From NCBI RefSeq assembly GCF_000710035.2, contig NZ_JMJJ01000017.1, positions 186,001 through 250,000 on the forward strand: 64,000 nt of DNA, given 5' to 3'. Numbering within the stretch: the first letter of the stretch is position 1; each line of letters begins with the position of its first letter. Origin of the DNA: Pantoea ananatis LMG 2665. Lineage in GTDB: Bacteria > Pseudomonadota > Gammaproteobacteria > Enterobacterales > Enterobacteriaceae. The notes under the pieces were generated by a model that made no database searches, had not been told where the DNA came from, and saw only the letters and a list, made by a program, of their open reading frames with translations. Shown in pieces: positions 53,949 to 62,682 of this stretch. The position numbers and the translations under genes were made by a program.

Positions 53949-55330
53949 ACTGCTTCGACGCCAGCGGCAAGCAGGGCGCTTTCGAACTTATCCAGGAAAA
54001 CCTGCATTTCGTCATGATTGATCAACAGGGAAGGCAGCAGACGCAATACGCAACCGTGACGTCCCCCGCGCTCAAGGATCAGACCGTTTTCAAAGCATTT
54101 CTTCTGAACCAGAGCCGATAAATCGCCATCGGCCGGGTAGCAGCCCATATGATCCTGCGCTTCGTTCGGCTTGACCATTTCAATACCGATCATCAGGCCA
54201 AGACCGCGAACGTTACCGATGGCAGGATAACGTTTCTGCAGTTCGGCAAGTTTGCCTTTCAGCCACTCACCTTTTTCAGCGACGCTGCCAGCGATGTTGT
54301 TTTCTTTCAGCAGCTTCAGCGTGGTCAGGCCGGTTGCCATGGCCAGTTGGTTGCCACGGAATGTCCCGGTGTGGTGGCCAGGTGACCAGGCATCAAACTG
54401 CTTTTTGATCCCCAGCACGGCAAGCGGCAAACCGCCGCCGACGGCTTTTGACATTACAATGATATCGGGCTCAATACCGGCATGCTCGAACGCAAAGAAT
54501 TTACCAGTGCGGGCAAAACCTGCCTGAACTTCATCCAGAATCAGCAGAATACCGTGTTCCTGGGTAACTTTACGGATGCGCTGCAGCCATTCAGTCGGGG
54601 CAGGGTTCACGCCGCCTTCACCCTGAACCGCTTCAAGGATCACGGCCGCAGGTTTACGCACACCACTTTCAACGTCGTTGATCAGGTTTTCGAAGTAGTA
54701 GGTCAGCGCTTTTACGCCCGCGTCACCACCAATGCCCAGCGGGCAACGGTACAGGTGCGGATAAGGCATAAACTGCACTTCAGGCATCATGCCGTTAACG
54801 GCTTCTTTCGGTGACAGGTTACCGGTGACAGAAAGCGCACCGTGCGTCATGCCGTGATAACCCCCGGAGAAGCTGATCACCCCTGAACGGCCAGTATGTT
54901 TCTTCGCCAGCTTGATAGCGGCTTCAACGGCATCCGCGCCGGAAGGACCGGTGAATTGCAGGCAGTATTCTTTGCCCTGACCCGGTAACAGGGAGAGCAG
55001 GTATTCTGAAAACGCATCTTTGAGTGGCGTGGTCAGATCCAGAGTATGTAACGGCAAGCCGCTGGTAATGACATTTTGGATGCTTTGCAGTACGTCAGGG
55101 TGATTATGACCTAACGCAAGCGTTCCGGCACCGGCAAGACAGTCAAGATACTGTTTGTTCTCGACGTCTGTGATCCAGACACCATCAGCTTTCGCAATCG
55201 CTAATGGTAATTTACGCGGATAACTTCGAACATTTGATTCAAACTCGGCCTGGCGGGCCAGATAAGACTCATTGTTACCGTTTAATGTATTCGCATTCAA
55301 ACTATCAATACGGACTTTATCCGTCATCAT
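53945..55330 (-). CDS. dat: Diaminobutyrate--2-oxoglutarate aminotransferase
   Basis: A 461-residue class III PLP aminotransferase that makes 2,4-diaminobutyrate from aspartate semialdehyde. Marks: LDCLAGAGTLALGHNHP, FTGPSGADAVEAAIKLAKKHTGR, ILDEVQAGFARTGKFFAFEH and the PLP lysine in IIVMSKAVGGGLPLAVL. The next gene decarboxylates its product, giving 1,3-diaminopropane, a polyamine. Its promoter should lie in 55331-55793. Confidence 0.94.
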   Translation of the reverse strand: MMTDKVRIDSLNANTLNGNNESYLARQAEFESNVRSYPRKLPLAIAKADGVWITDVENKQYLDCLAGAGTLALGHNHPDVLQSIQNVITSGLPLHTLDLTTPLKDAFSEYLLSLLPGQGKEYCLQFTGPSGADAVEAAIKLAKKHTGRSGVISFSGGYHGMTHGALSVTGNLSPKEAVNGMMPEVQFMPYPHLYRCPLGIGGDAGVKALTYYFENLINDVESGVRKPAAVILEAVQGEGGVNPAPTEWLQRIRKVTQEHGILLILDEVQAGFARTGKFFAFEHAGIEPDIIVMSKAVGGGLPLAVLGIKKQFDAWSPGHHTGTFRGNQLAMATGLTTLKLLKENNIAGSVAEKGEWLKGKLAELQKRYPAIGNVRGLGLMIGIEMVKPNEAQDHMGCYPADGDLSALVQKKCFENGLILERGGRHGCVLRLLPSLLINHDEMQVFLDKFESALLAAGVEAV

Positions 55331-55793
55331 ATCTCTCCTACAACCGGGCGTGGCATCACGCTGCAGTTGGATAAGTGAATAAAATTTAGAGCTAGTGTTA
55401 AAAACGCGGCCAATATATTGGTTTTTATCACAGGACTCAATGATTAATTTTATGAGGATTTATTAATGTATTTACTTTATAAACCAGCGACTTAGACCCA
55501 AATTAACGGTCAGGGCAGCCACTTTTATCAAAACCTGTAAACAATAAAGCGCCAAAAAACACCTGCTTATCGCATTTCGGCATCAGTCTGGGCGAGAAAA
55601 ATAAAGTGTGTTAGCAAGCATTTCTGCGCGAATAAGCGATAAAATTTGAGATTAATCAAGCCACAAAATGTAAAGCACGCGCCATTTGAATGACACATTT
55701 AAAGCGTAATGCACATCATTCGTATAACTTCTATTTAACATTTAATTAATGGCAATAAAGAAGAAAACGGCGCTTTACTGACTTCCCGCTCCG
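55331..55793. other. AT-rich intergenic region upstream of dat
   Basis: About 460 bases, AT-rich, holding the dat-ddc promoter side and the 3' end of the TetR gene side. No gene or clear repeat. Two TAATTAATGG-like AT segments near 55440 and 55740 are unremarkable. Confidence 0.45.
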
Positions 55794-56378
55794 TTAACGC
55801 ATAAATTGCACAAAGTGGTGAATGTCGGCCAACGCCTGCTCAATTCGCGCGGGTGAAGACGTAATACTCAGCAGATCGGCGTAGCCGTTGAGTAAGGCGT
55901 TAAGCTGGCGTGCGCTGCGTGCCACATCATCCGTATGCAAGCACCCTTGTTCAACGCCCGCGCGAATAATCTTGCAGAGCAACGCATCCCAACCGGCGAT
56001 AATCTTGTCGGCCAGTTCAGCGTAATCGGCATTATGGCTGGCCATTTGCCAGAAGGAAGCATAAAGCCGCCAGACTGAATCTGATGTGTCAGGAATGTGG
56101 CCTTCAATCATAGAGTGTAGTTGCTGCACAGGATCCAGCGCGGCCAGCTCAAGGGTGAAATCATCCAACTCGCGCTGCATAAAGTGCTCCAGCGCAGTCA
56201 GGGTGAGCGTGTGCCAGTCAGGAAAGTAGTGATAAATATGGCTGCGTGAAATACCCAGCGATTCCGTTAAGTCACGTGTCGTGGTTTTTTCAATTCCCTT
56301 CTCGATAAACAGCGCGATGGCGCCCGCAATAATCGTCTCTTTGCGTGTTTCTCCAGATGTTGCCGTTGATGCTTTCAT
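55794..56378 (-). CDS. TetR-family transcriptional regulator
   Basis: A 194-residue TetR regulator. The HTH is at residues about 12-55 (GAIALFIEKGIEKTTTRDLT, SLGISRSHIYHYF), followed by a helical effector domain. Start ATG 56378 has CAGGAG upstream; the frame to 56405 is less likely. It is divergent from the six-TM gene across about 94 bp. An inverted repeat ttgagc(aa)tcgctcaa-like pair (GAGCGATTGCTCAAA and TTGAGCGACCGCTCAA, about 56397-56447) in that gap fits a TetR operator; it presumably represses the six-TM gene. Confidence 0.88.
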   Translation of the reverse strand: MKASTATSGETRKETIIAGAIALFIEKGIEKTTTRDLTESLGISRSHIYHYFPDWHTLTLTALEHFMQRELDDFTLELAALDPVQQLHSMIEGHIPDTSDSVWRLYASFWQMASHNADYAELADKIIAGWDALLCKIIRAGVEQGCLHTDDVARSARQLNALLNGYADLLSITSSPARIEQALADIHHFVQFMR

Positions 56379-56396
56379 TGTGACTCCTGGATTGAC

Positions 56397-56450
56397 TTTG
56401 AGCAATCGCTCAAATACGATGCGCTGGCTATTGAGCGACCGCTCAATTTT
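56397..56450. promoter_or_regulatory. Probable TetR operator between TetR and six-TM genes
   Basis: Two palindromic elements, ttgagcaatcgctcaa (about 56399-56414) and ttgagcgaccgctcaa (about 56433-56448), share the half-site ttgagc/gctcaa and lie in the divergent promoter. They are the clearest operator candidates for the TetR protein; seen in sequence, binding inferred. Confidence 0.75.
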
Positions 56451-56472
56451 AACCGTTTACCAAAAGAAAATC

Positions 56473-57363
56473 ATGTGTTCTCACAAAACAATAACGCCGG
56501 AGACGGCGCCGCAAAATGCCATTGCCACCCTCAAGATGCTGGGACGTCGTCACAGTAAAAAGCTCTTTCTTACCCTGCTGTTAGTAGTGGCGGAAAACGT
56601 TACCTACCTGCTTTATCCGCTGTTAGCCGGGTTTGCCATTAACGCCATTGTCACCGGGCAGGCGCTTCATGCTGTGCTTTATGCGGTCATGGTCTTTACA
56701 ATGTGGGCACTAGGCGCCGCAAGACGCAGCGTTGATACCCGCACCTTCGCCCGGATTTATGCCGAACTGGCCGTGCCGGTTATCGTGGCACAACGTCACG
56801 AGAAGCAAAATGCTTCCACTATCGCCGCTCGCGTGACCTTGTCACGTGAGTTTGTCGATTTTTTTGAGCTGCATCTGCCAACGCTGATCACCTCTCTGGC
56901 ATCAATTAGCGGCGCAGCCATTATGCTTCTGGTAATTGAGTTCTGGACGGGCGTGGGCTGTCTGATCATTTTGTTGATACTTGCCTGCTTTCTGCCGGGC
57001 TTTTCGCGCAAGAACGAAGCGCTGTTTGGCCGTCTGAATAACCGGCTTGAAAAAGAGGTTAGCCTGGTCACCGTTGCCCAGGCACCCGCTCTGGCGAAAC
57101 ACTACGGCGTACTGGCGCGATTACGCATAGGGCTATCCGATCGCGAGGCGTTAGGTTTTATAACGATAGGTACAGCAGCGGCGCTGCTGTTTGCCTTTAC
57201 CATCCTGTCCATGACCCGTAAAGGGATGGGTGACGCAGGGCACATCTATTCGGTCATGACCTATCTGTGGATGTTTGCCATGAGCCTGGATGACGGACCC
57301 CGATTGCTTGAAAAATATTCGCAACTGAAAGATATCGGCAAACGCGTCAATACGGGAAGTTAA
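56473..57363 (+). CDS. ABC-exporter-like six-TM membrane protein lacking an ATPase
   Basis: A 296-residue membrane protein with about six hydrophobic segments that resembles the membrane half of ABC exporters (type IV fold): LLVVAENVTYLLYPLLAGFAINA at the start and ITIGTAAALLFAFTILSM later. It has no Walker motifs, and no ATPase gene is adjacent. The start ATG 56473 is chosen because the longer frame from 56281 crosses the divergent regulator gene. Function unknown; probably repressed by the adjacent TetR protein. Confidence 0.75.
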   Translation: MCSHKTITPETAPQNAIATLKMLGRRHSKKLFLTLLLVVAENVTYLLYPLLAGFAINAIVTGQALHAVLYAVMVFTMWALGAARRSVDTRTFARIYAELAVPVIVAQRHEKQNASTIAARVTLSREFVDFFELHLPTLITSLASISGAAIMLLVIEFWTGVGCLIILLILACFLPGFSRKNEALFGRLNNRLEKEVSLVTVAQAPALAKHYGVLARLRIGLSDREALGFITIGTAAALLFAFTILSMTRKGMGDAGHIYSVMTYLWMFAMSLDDGPRLLEKYSQLKDIGKRVNTGS

Positions 57364-57450
57364 GTTGAACCTGGGCAGCCGCAGGCAATCGTCTGACGCG
57401 GCCCATTTCTGCTGCTGAGCCGGGCAAACGCTACCTCGCTCACCGGACTG

Positions 57451-58467
57451 TCAGCGGAGACTTGTCACCAGCCATTGTGCAAGCTCATCCAGTTCGTGCT
57501 GCTGCAGCGGATAGTCCGTTTTCAACGTTTCTACATGCTGAGCCAAAACGTCAGGCTGATAGGCTGCACCCTGTAAGCGGGAGGCCAGCACCTCCAGTGG
57601 CGCAGGGTTCAGGCTGTCGCTAAATATCTGACAGCGGCTAATGGCGCCCCGTTCAACATCAAAATGTATCTCCACGCCGCCCCATACAAAGCGATGATCC
57701 AGAAGATGCGAAAAGTCTGGCGCCTGGCCAAAATTCCACGCCCAACTGCTTTGACGGGCAAACTGTTGTTCAAAGCCCGGCAGATCCGGCAGGTTATCAG
57801 GAGAAATAACATCGGGTTCACAGCGAGTTGCAAAGTGTTCAAAACAGGCTTCCGTGATGGCATGGCAAAGGCGTTCGTAGCTGATATTGGGCACCAGCGT
57901 TTGCAGGTTTGTCACGCGTGCTCGCACGGAGGCGATGCCTTTCGCCTGTAACTTTTTCACGTCGGGATTGAGATAATCAGCCAGGCGCGACAGATCGGCA
58001 TTAATTAGAACTGTGCCGTGATGAAAGCCACGGTCGGGCGTTTCGCGATAAGCAGAGCCGGATATTTTGCGCACGCCGTCACCGGTGTCGATCACCAGAT
58101 CGTTTCGTCCTGAAGCCTGCGCATTGACGCCCAGCGTTGCCAGTGCCTGCAGGATGATAGCGGTTGAGACACTTTTATCGTAACCTGGCTTGCCCGCCAT
58201 AAAGGTAAAGCAGCAGTTGCCCAGATCGTGAAACACCGCGCCGCCTCCACTGCTGCGTCGCGCCAGCTTAATACCGTCCTCTGCCATACGACGTGTATTG
58301 CACTCTTTCCACGGGTTCTGCGCCCGACCAATGACCACCGTTTCCGCATTACGCCACAAAAACAGCACGCGCTGTTTAGCCGGCATCTGGCGAAAAATAC
58401 ACTCTTCTACCGCCAGATTAAACCAGGGATCGTTCGATTCTGATAACAGTAAACGTAATGGGGGCAT
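57451..58467 (-). CDS. lplA: Lipoate-protein ligase LplA
   Basis: A 338-residue enzyme, the length of E. coli LplA, that uses ATP to attach lipoate to dehydrogenase subunits. Marks: LRLLLSESNDPWFNLAVEE, LWRNAETVVIGRAQNPWKE, RRSSGGGAVFHDLGN and the Lys-containing KISGSAYRETPDRGFHH. The start is ATG 58467 with GGAG six bases upstream; the TTG at 58473 is only a few bases earlier. A chromosomal copy may exist; here it is an extra or only copy. Confidence 0.93.
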   Translation of the reverse strand: MPPLRLLLSESNDPWFNLAVEECIFRQMPAKQRVLFLWRNAETVVIGRAQNPWKECNTRRMAEDGIKLARRSSGGGAVFHDLGNCCFTFMAGKPGYDKSVSTAIILQALATLGVNAQASGRNDLVIDTGDGVRKISGSAYRETPDRGFHHGTVLINADLSRLADYLNPDVKKLQAKGIASVRARVTNLQTLVPNISYERLCHAITEACFEHFATRCEPDVISPDNLPDLPGFEQQFARQSSWAWNFGQAPDFSHLLDHRFVWGGVEIHFDVERGAISRCQIFSDSLNPAPLEVLASRLQGAAYQPDVLAQHVETLKTDYPLQQHELDELAQWLVTSLR

Positions 58468-58930
58468 GATCAACTCCGTTTGCTTGAGAACGTATGCCGC
58501 TGCAGCAGGGCAGAATGGCAGTTTACTTCACTCCGCTTCAAAGACAACGATCGCCCTCCATAGCCTGAAAATGCCACATGGGTCAGCGTGCTCTCAGTTC
58601 CGCTTTGTATCAAATTTGTTTAATATCGATTTAATATATTTATAACCCAAGCAACTATCTGGTTTATCCTCAGCGGATTGTTAACATTTAGTTAATTACC
58701 AGTGGATCATTGAGAAAGAGACGTTCATGATCCCGCAGACTGAAAGCGGCAGATGGCAGACTCACCAACCATTATGCTGTTGAATTGGCGCTTAACCAGC
58801 GGCTTCAGGTGCGAACGCGGCAGGGAATTGCTGTGAATCCTGGCCCAAATATTATGCGCGCTGCCAGCATAATAATCCGTATTACGCAGGCTGATTTGCT
58901 GCCAGCGACAGGTGGCTTTTACTGGAAGAT
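58468..58930. other. Intergenic region between lplA and the dehydrogenase operon
   Basis: About 460 bases. AT-rich at 58610-58700, which is the likely promoter region of the dehydrogenase operon. A minus-strand frame at 58725-58949 overlaps the next gene start and is not supported. No other feature recognised. Confidence 0.45.
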
Positions 58931-59437
58931 ATGATGAATCACTATTCACGCCGACGCGTGCTGAAGATGGTCGGTCTGGTTGCTGTAACCAGCGCTGCCG
59001 GACATCTGCTCCCTCTTGCTCGCCTCAACGCCGCCCAACCCGATGCCCAGACAGATGAGCTGGATATCTTTATGCAGGTTTCTCAGCAGCTTACCCAGCA
59101 GGATGAACTTAACGAAACCGTGGGTGCTGCGCTGTATGACACGTTGAGTCAGACCCAAAAGAATTTCTCCTCTGCGCTTTTGCGTTTGAGTAGCCTGCTG
59201 GCCCATCAGCCCGATCTGTTGCAACAGGAACGCCTGCCGTTTGCTGAGAGTGACGCAGGTAGCGCGAAGCTGGCGAGCACTATCCTGAGCGGCTGGTACA
59301 CCGGGGTTGTGGGCAAAGGCAAAAATGCACGCTACATCACCTACATTAGCACGCTCGCGAATCAAATTGTGAATGACAAACTGGTACCGCCGAGCTTCTC
59401 CTATGGCGTCTGCGGCAGCTGGTCGAGTCAACCGTGA
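58931..59437 (+). CDS. Periplasmic FAD-dehydrogenase small subunit (sorbitol/gluconate/2-ketogluconate type)
   Basis: A 168-residue protein with a Tat-type leader (SRRRVLKMVGLVAVTSAAG). The mature part has the helical pattern of the FAD-SLDH/gluconate-2-dehydrogenase small subunit family (DIFMQVSQQLTQQDELNETVG, then STILSGWYTGVVGKG). Such subunits are needed to export and fold the large flavoprotein by piggy-back Tat transport. It is the first gene of a small-large-cytochrome operon, the order of kgdSLC and gluconate dehydrogenase operons. The initiation Met may be the second. Confidence 0.88.
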   Translation: MMNHYSRRRVLKMVGLVAVTSAAGHLLPLARLNAAQPDAQTDELDIFMQVSQQLTQQDELNETVGAALYDTLSQTQKNFSSALLRLSSLLAHQPDLLQQERLPFAESDAGSAKLASTILSGWYTGVVGKGKNARYITYISTLANQIVNDKLVPPSFSYGVCGSWSSQP

Positions 59438-59452
59438 TCCTTTTTATGAGTA

Positions 59453-61066
59453 ATGTCATCAATGAAGAAGAATGAGTCGGCGGATGTCGTTGTGATAGGC
59501 GCGGGCGTAAATGGCGCTTTGCTGGCCACCCGACTGGCCAAAGCGGGTAAATCCGTTGTATTACTTGAGTCCGGGCCGAAAATTGGGCGCGATGAACTGG
59601 TCGAGCGCTTTCGCAGTTCCGCCTTTAAGTCTGACTTTATGTCACCTTATCCCTTTTCTCCCATGGCACCTCAGCCACGCTATACGCCTGAGCCTAATGA
59701 TTATCTGCAACAGCTCGGTCCGCAGGCGTTTAATGCGCAGTACATCCGTATTTTTGGCGGCACCAGCTGGCACTGGGCTGCTCAGCTGTGGCGCTTTGTG
59801 CCAAATGATTTTCAGCAGCATACCCTTTATGGCGTGGGCAAAGACTGGCCGATCGGCTATCAGGATTTGGAGCCCTATTACTATGAGGCTGAGGTCATTG
59901 CCGGCGTCGGCGGTTCACCTGATAACGGCTCGCCACGCAGTAAACCGTTTCCGATGGCGCGCGTGCCGGCTTCATGGCTTCAGCAACGCGTCACGGCCAG
60001 ACTGGCACCCGACTTCAGCGTGCTGGACGACAGCACGGGACGCAACAGTCGCAGTTACGATGGTCGCCCGGCCTGCTGCGGTAACAACAACTGTATGCCG
60101 GTGTGTCCGATTGATGCTCAGTATCACGGCGGTCTGGCCGCTCAGCAGGCTGAGGACACAGGCGTTCAGGTGATCACCGAGGCGGTCGTGTATAAGCTTG
60201 AGCATGACGCGCAGGGCAGGATTGTTGCCGCCCACTATTATGACTGGAATAAAACCAGCCATCGCATTACGGCACAGACATTTGTTCTGGCGGCCAATGC
60301 GATTGAAACGCCAAAGCTTTTACTGATGTCGACCAGCGATAAATTTCCGCACGGGATTGGCAATGCCCGTGACAATGTTGGTCGTAATCTCTGCGACCAT
60401 CCCGCCATTGGCGTCACCTTCGACGTGGATGAAGAGATTTGGCCCGGACGCGGACCTGTCAGTCCCTGTTCAATAGGGCAGTTCAGAGACGGCGAATTCC
60501 GCCGCGAACATGCGCCATTCCGTCTGGATATCTCCAATGCATCACAGGTGGCGGCGGTGACGAAGGAAGTGCTGGAAGAGGGGTACTTTGGTAAAAAACT
60601 CCAGGAGCAGGTTCGTTTTCGTGCGGCCCGCCGACTGAGCATTAAAAATGCGCTGGAACAGCTCCCCAATCCCGATAACCGCGTGACCCTGAGCAGCAAT
60701 AAAGATGCATTAGGATTACCCACGCCTGCGCTCTTCTGGGATGTGGATGACTATGTGCAGAAGGGCACGGAAAAAACGCGAGAGTGCTACGATGCGATAG
60801 CGGCAAAACTGGGTGCGACCAATATCCGACACAGCAAAAGCGGTAAATTTTCGAACCGTCAACATATCATCGGTACGTTGTCGATGGGACTCGATCCGGC
60901 AACCAGCGTAACCGATGTCTGGGGACGGGCGCACGATCATGAAAACCTGTTTATGGTCGGTACTGGCGTGATGCCAACGGTCGGCACCTGTAATGTCACG
61001 CTCACCGCCATGGCGCTTGCGCTGCGTACCGCTGATAAGATTTTGCAGGAGACACAGCATGGGTAA
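59453..61066 (+). CDS. GMC-family FAD dehydrogenase large subunit with Fe-S cysteine motif
   Basis: A 537-residue GMC oxidoreductase without its own signal peptide, consistent with export alongside the Tat-tagged small subunit. FAD motif VVVIGAGVNGALLATRLAKAG, and a cysteine cluster CCGNNNCMPVCP at residues about 208-219 that in fructose and gluconate dehydrogenases binds a [3Fe-4S] cluster. C-terminal GMC histidine region LFMVGTGVMPTVGTCNVTLT. It oxidises a polyol, gluconate or 2-ketogluconate in the periplasm; the substrate is not fixed by sequence. It overlaps the cytochrome gene by 8 bases. Confidence 0.9.
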   Translation: MSSMKKNESADVVVIGAGVNGALLATRLAKAGKSVVLLESGPKIGRDELVERFRSSAFKSDFMSPYPFSPMAPQPRYTPEPNDYLQQLGPQAFNAQYIRIFGGTSWHWAAQLWRFVPNDFQQHTLYGVGKDWPIGYQDLEPYYYEAEVIAGVGGSPDNGSPRSKPFPMARVPASWLQQRVTARLAPDFSVLDDSTGRNSRSYDGRPACCGNNNCMPVCPIDAQYHGGLAAQQAEDTGVQVITEAVVYKLEHDAQGRIVAAHYYDWNKTSHRITAQTFVLAANAIETPKLLLMSTSDKFPHGIGNARDNVGRNLCDHPAIGVTFDVDEEIWPGRGPVSPCSIGQFRDGEFRREHAPFRLDISNASQVAAVTKEVLEEGYFGKKLQEQVRFRAARRLSIKNALEQLPNPDNRVTLSSNKDALGLPTPALFWDVDDYVQKGTEKTRECYDAIAAKLGATNIRHSKSGKFSNRQHIIGTLSMGLDPATSVTDVWGRAHDHENLFMVGTGVMPTVGTCNVTLTAMALALRTADKILQETQHG

Positions 61067-62417
61067 GCGATTGAGCCGATTGCTGCCCGCTACGCTGCTA
61101 ATGCTGACTGCAACTCAGAGTAGCGCGTGGGCGGAAAGCCAGACTGACCTCATAAAACGAGGGGAATATCTTGCTGTGGCTGGGGATTGTGCGGCCTGCC
61201 ACACAGAGGAAGGCAAAGCGCCGTTCAGCGGCGGCCATGCCATCGGTAGCCCTTTAGGCATTATTTTTAGCACCAATATCACGCCCTCGAAAACAGCCGG
61301 TATTGGTCACTACACTGAAAAACAGTTTGCCGATGCGCTACGCAGGGGCATTCGTGCCGATGGCAGTCATTTGTATCCGGCTATGCCTTACACCGCCTAT
61401 GCCAAAGTGAGTGATAGCGATGTGTCTGCGCTTTATGCTTACTTTATGCATGGTGTGAAAGCGGTCGATAGCCAGCCAGAAAAAACCGATTTGCCGTTTC
61501 CGTTTAATCTTCGCTTAAGTATGGCGGCGTGGAATTTCCTCTTCCTGGACACAAAACCCTTCAAGCCCGATCCCAGCCAGTCCGCGGAATGGAACAGGGG
61601 GGCTTACCTGGTCGAAGGGCTAACGCACTGCAGCACCTGCCATACGCCGCGCAATTTTTTAATGGCTGAGCAGCAGAGCAAATCGTTACAGGGCGCCTCT
61701 TTAGGGACGTGGTTTGCGCCTGACATCACCGCCAATACCTTACAGAGTGACGATCAGTGGTCACGGGAATCGCTGGCAGCTTATCTGGCGAGCGGTCACG
61801 CCGATAACGGTGCGACGGCGGCGGGGCCGATGCTTGAAGCGATAGACAAGAGCTTTTCGCGTATGACGCCGGAAGATCGGGCGGCCATAGCAACCTACCT
61901 GATGCCTGCCGCCGATCAGGAAGAAGGCGAGGCTGACGCGGATTCAGATGTTCAGGAACCGGCTAGCGGACTCACGCCGGTGACCGGAGATGATACGCCA
62001 GACATGCTGTCCGATTTAACGGATGGCGAGCGCGTATACCGCAACAACTGTGCCGCCTGCCATAACCTTGAGGGACAGGGCCTGAATGGTTTACCTGCCC
62101 TGAGTAAACATCCTATCCTGGAAAAGCCTACGGCCGATAACGTTGCCATGGCCGTGCTTGAAGGTGTCTGGCCCGCAAACGGTCAGGGCATGATTGGTTT
62201 TGCCCATACGCTGGATAATACGCAAATTGCCGACGTCACGAATTATGTCATGCAGGATATAGGCAACAGTGCCGTGCGCATTACCCCGGAACGGGTGAAA
62301 TCACTGCGTCAGGGCGGCGAGCCGTCACTGCTTTTACCGATAGCCCGCGCAGGGTTGGCAGTAGTTGTGCTGACGATCGGACTGCTGCTGTTTTGGTGGT
62401 GGCGCCGCCGACGTTAA
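61059..62417 (+). CDS. Membrane-anchored triheme cytochrome c subunit
   Basis: A 452-residue cytochrome with signal peptide (residues 1-25, ending SSAWA) and three CxxCH heme sites: CAACH near residue 46, CSTCH near 191 and CAACH near 330. A C-terminal hydrophobic segment (AGLAVVVLTIGLLLFWWWRRRR) anchors it. It transfers electrons from the flavoprotein to ubiquinone or a terminal oxidase. The start is ATG 61059 with CAGGAG upstream, overlapping the large-subunit stop; the frame from 60993 is not supported. The operon order is small, large, cytochrome. Confidence 0.93.
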   Translation: MGKRLSRLLPATLLMLTATQSSAWAESQTDLIKRGEYLAVAGDCAACHTEEGKAPFSGGHAIGSPLGIIFSTNITPSKTAGIGHYTEKQFADALRRGIRADGSHLYPAMPYTAYAKVSDSDVSALYAYFMHGVKAVDSQPEKTDLPFPFNLRLSMAAWNFLFLDTKPFKPDPSQSAEWNRGAYLVEGLTHCSTCHTPRNFLMAEQQSKSLQGASLGTWFAPDITANTLQSDDQWSRESLAAYLASGHADNGATAAGPMLEAIDKSFSRMTPEDRAAIATYLMPAADQEEGEADADSDVQEPASGLTPVTGDDTPDMLSDLTDGERVYRNNCAACHNLEGQGLNGLPALSKHPILEKPTADNVAMAVLEGVWPANGQGMIGFAHTLDNTQIADVTNYVMQDIGNSAVRITPERVKSLRQGGEPSLLLPIARAGLAVVVLTIGLLLFWWWRRRR

Positions 62418-62682
62418 CCTCTCCTTCTCCATGTCATGGATGACGTGGAGCGCTGCCTCGACATCTGCGCGTTCCCCGATACGCCCGACCGGTGAGGCTG
62501 GCACCATCAGCCTGCTATCAGAGCCTGCTGCCTGTACTCTGAACAGGCGCAAGGCGAGGCTGGCGTTCCTGTCTTAATCTAAACTGAAAACGGCAGATAT
62601 AAATGGCCTTTCAGGATGTTATTGATAACACGTTGTTTCTGATATGTTGCATTATCCCGTGGCGAGAGAAGGGTTAACCAGC
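62418..62682. other. Short intergenic region with possible SDR gene remnant
   Basis: Minus strand, about 62440-62552: one frame encodes MVPASPVGRIGERADVEAAL, which looks like the C-terminal part of an SDR (PxGRxGExxDVA pattern). It is short, lacks the rest of the enzyme and is likely a decayed fragment. The promoter of the downstream cyclase gene should be at its right end (AGAAGGG at 62667-62673 is the ribosome site). Confidence 0.4.

Noticed and set aside
58725..58949. 74-codon minus-strand frame
   Set aside because: Overlaps the Tat-leader gene start and resembles no protein.
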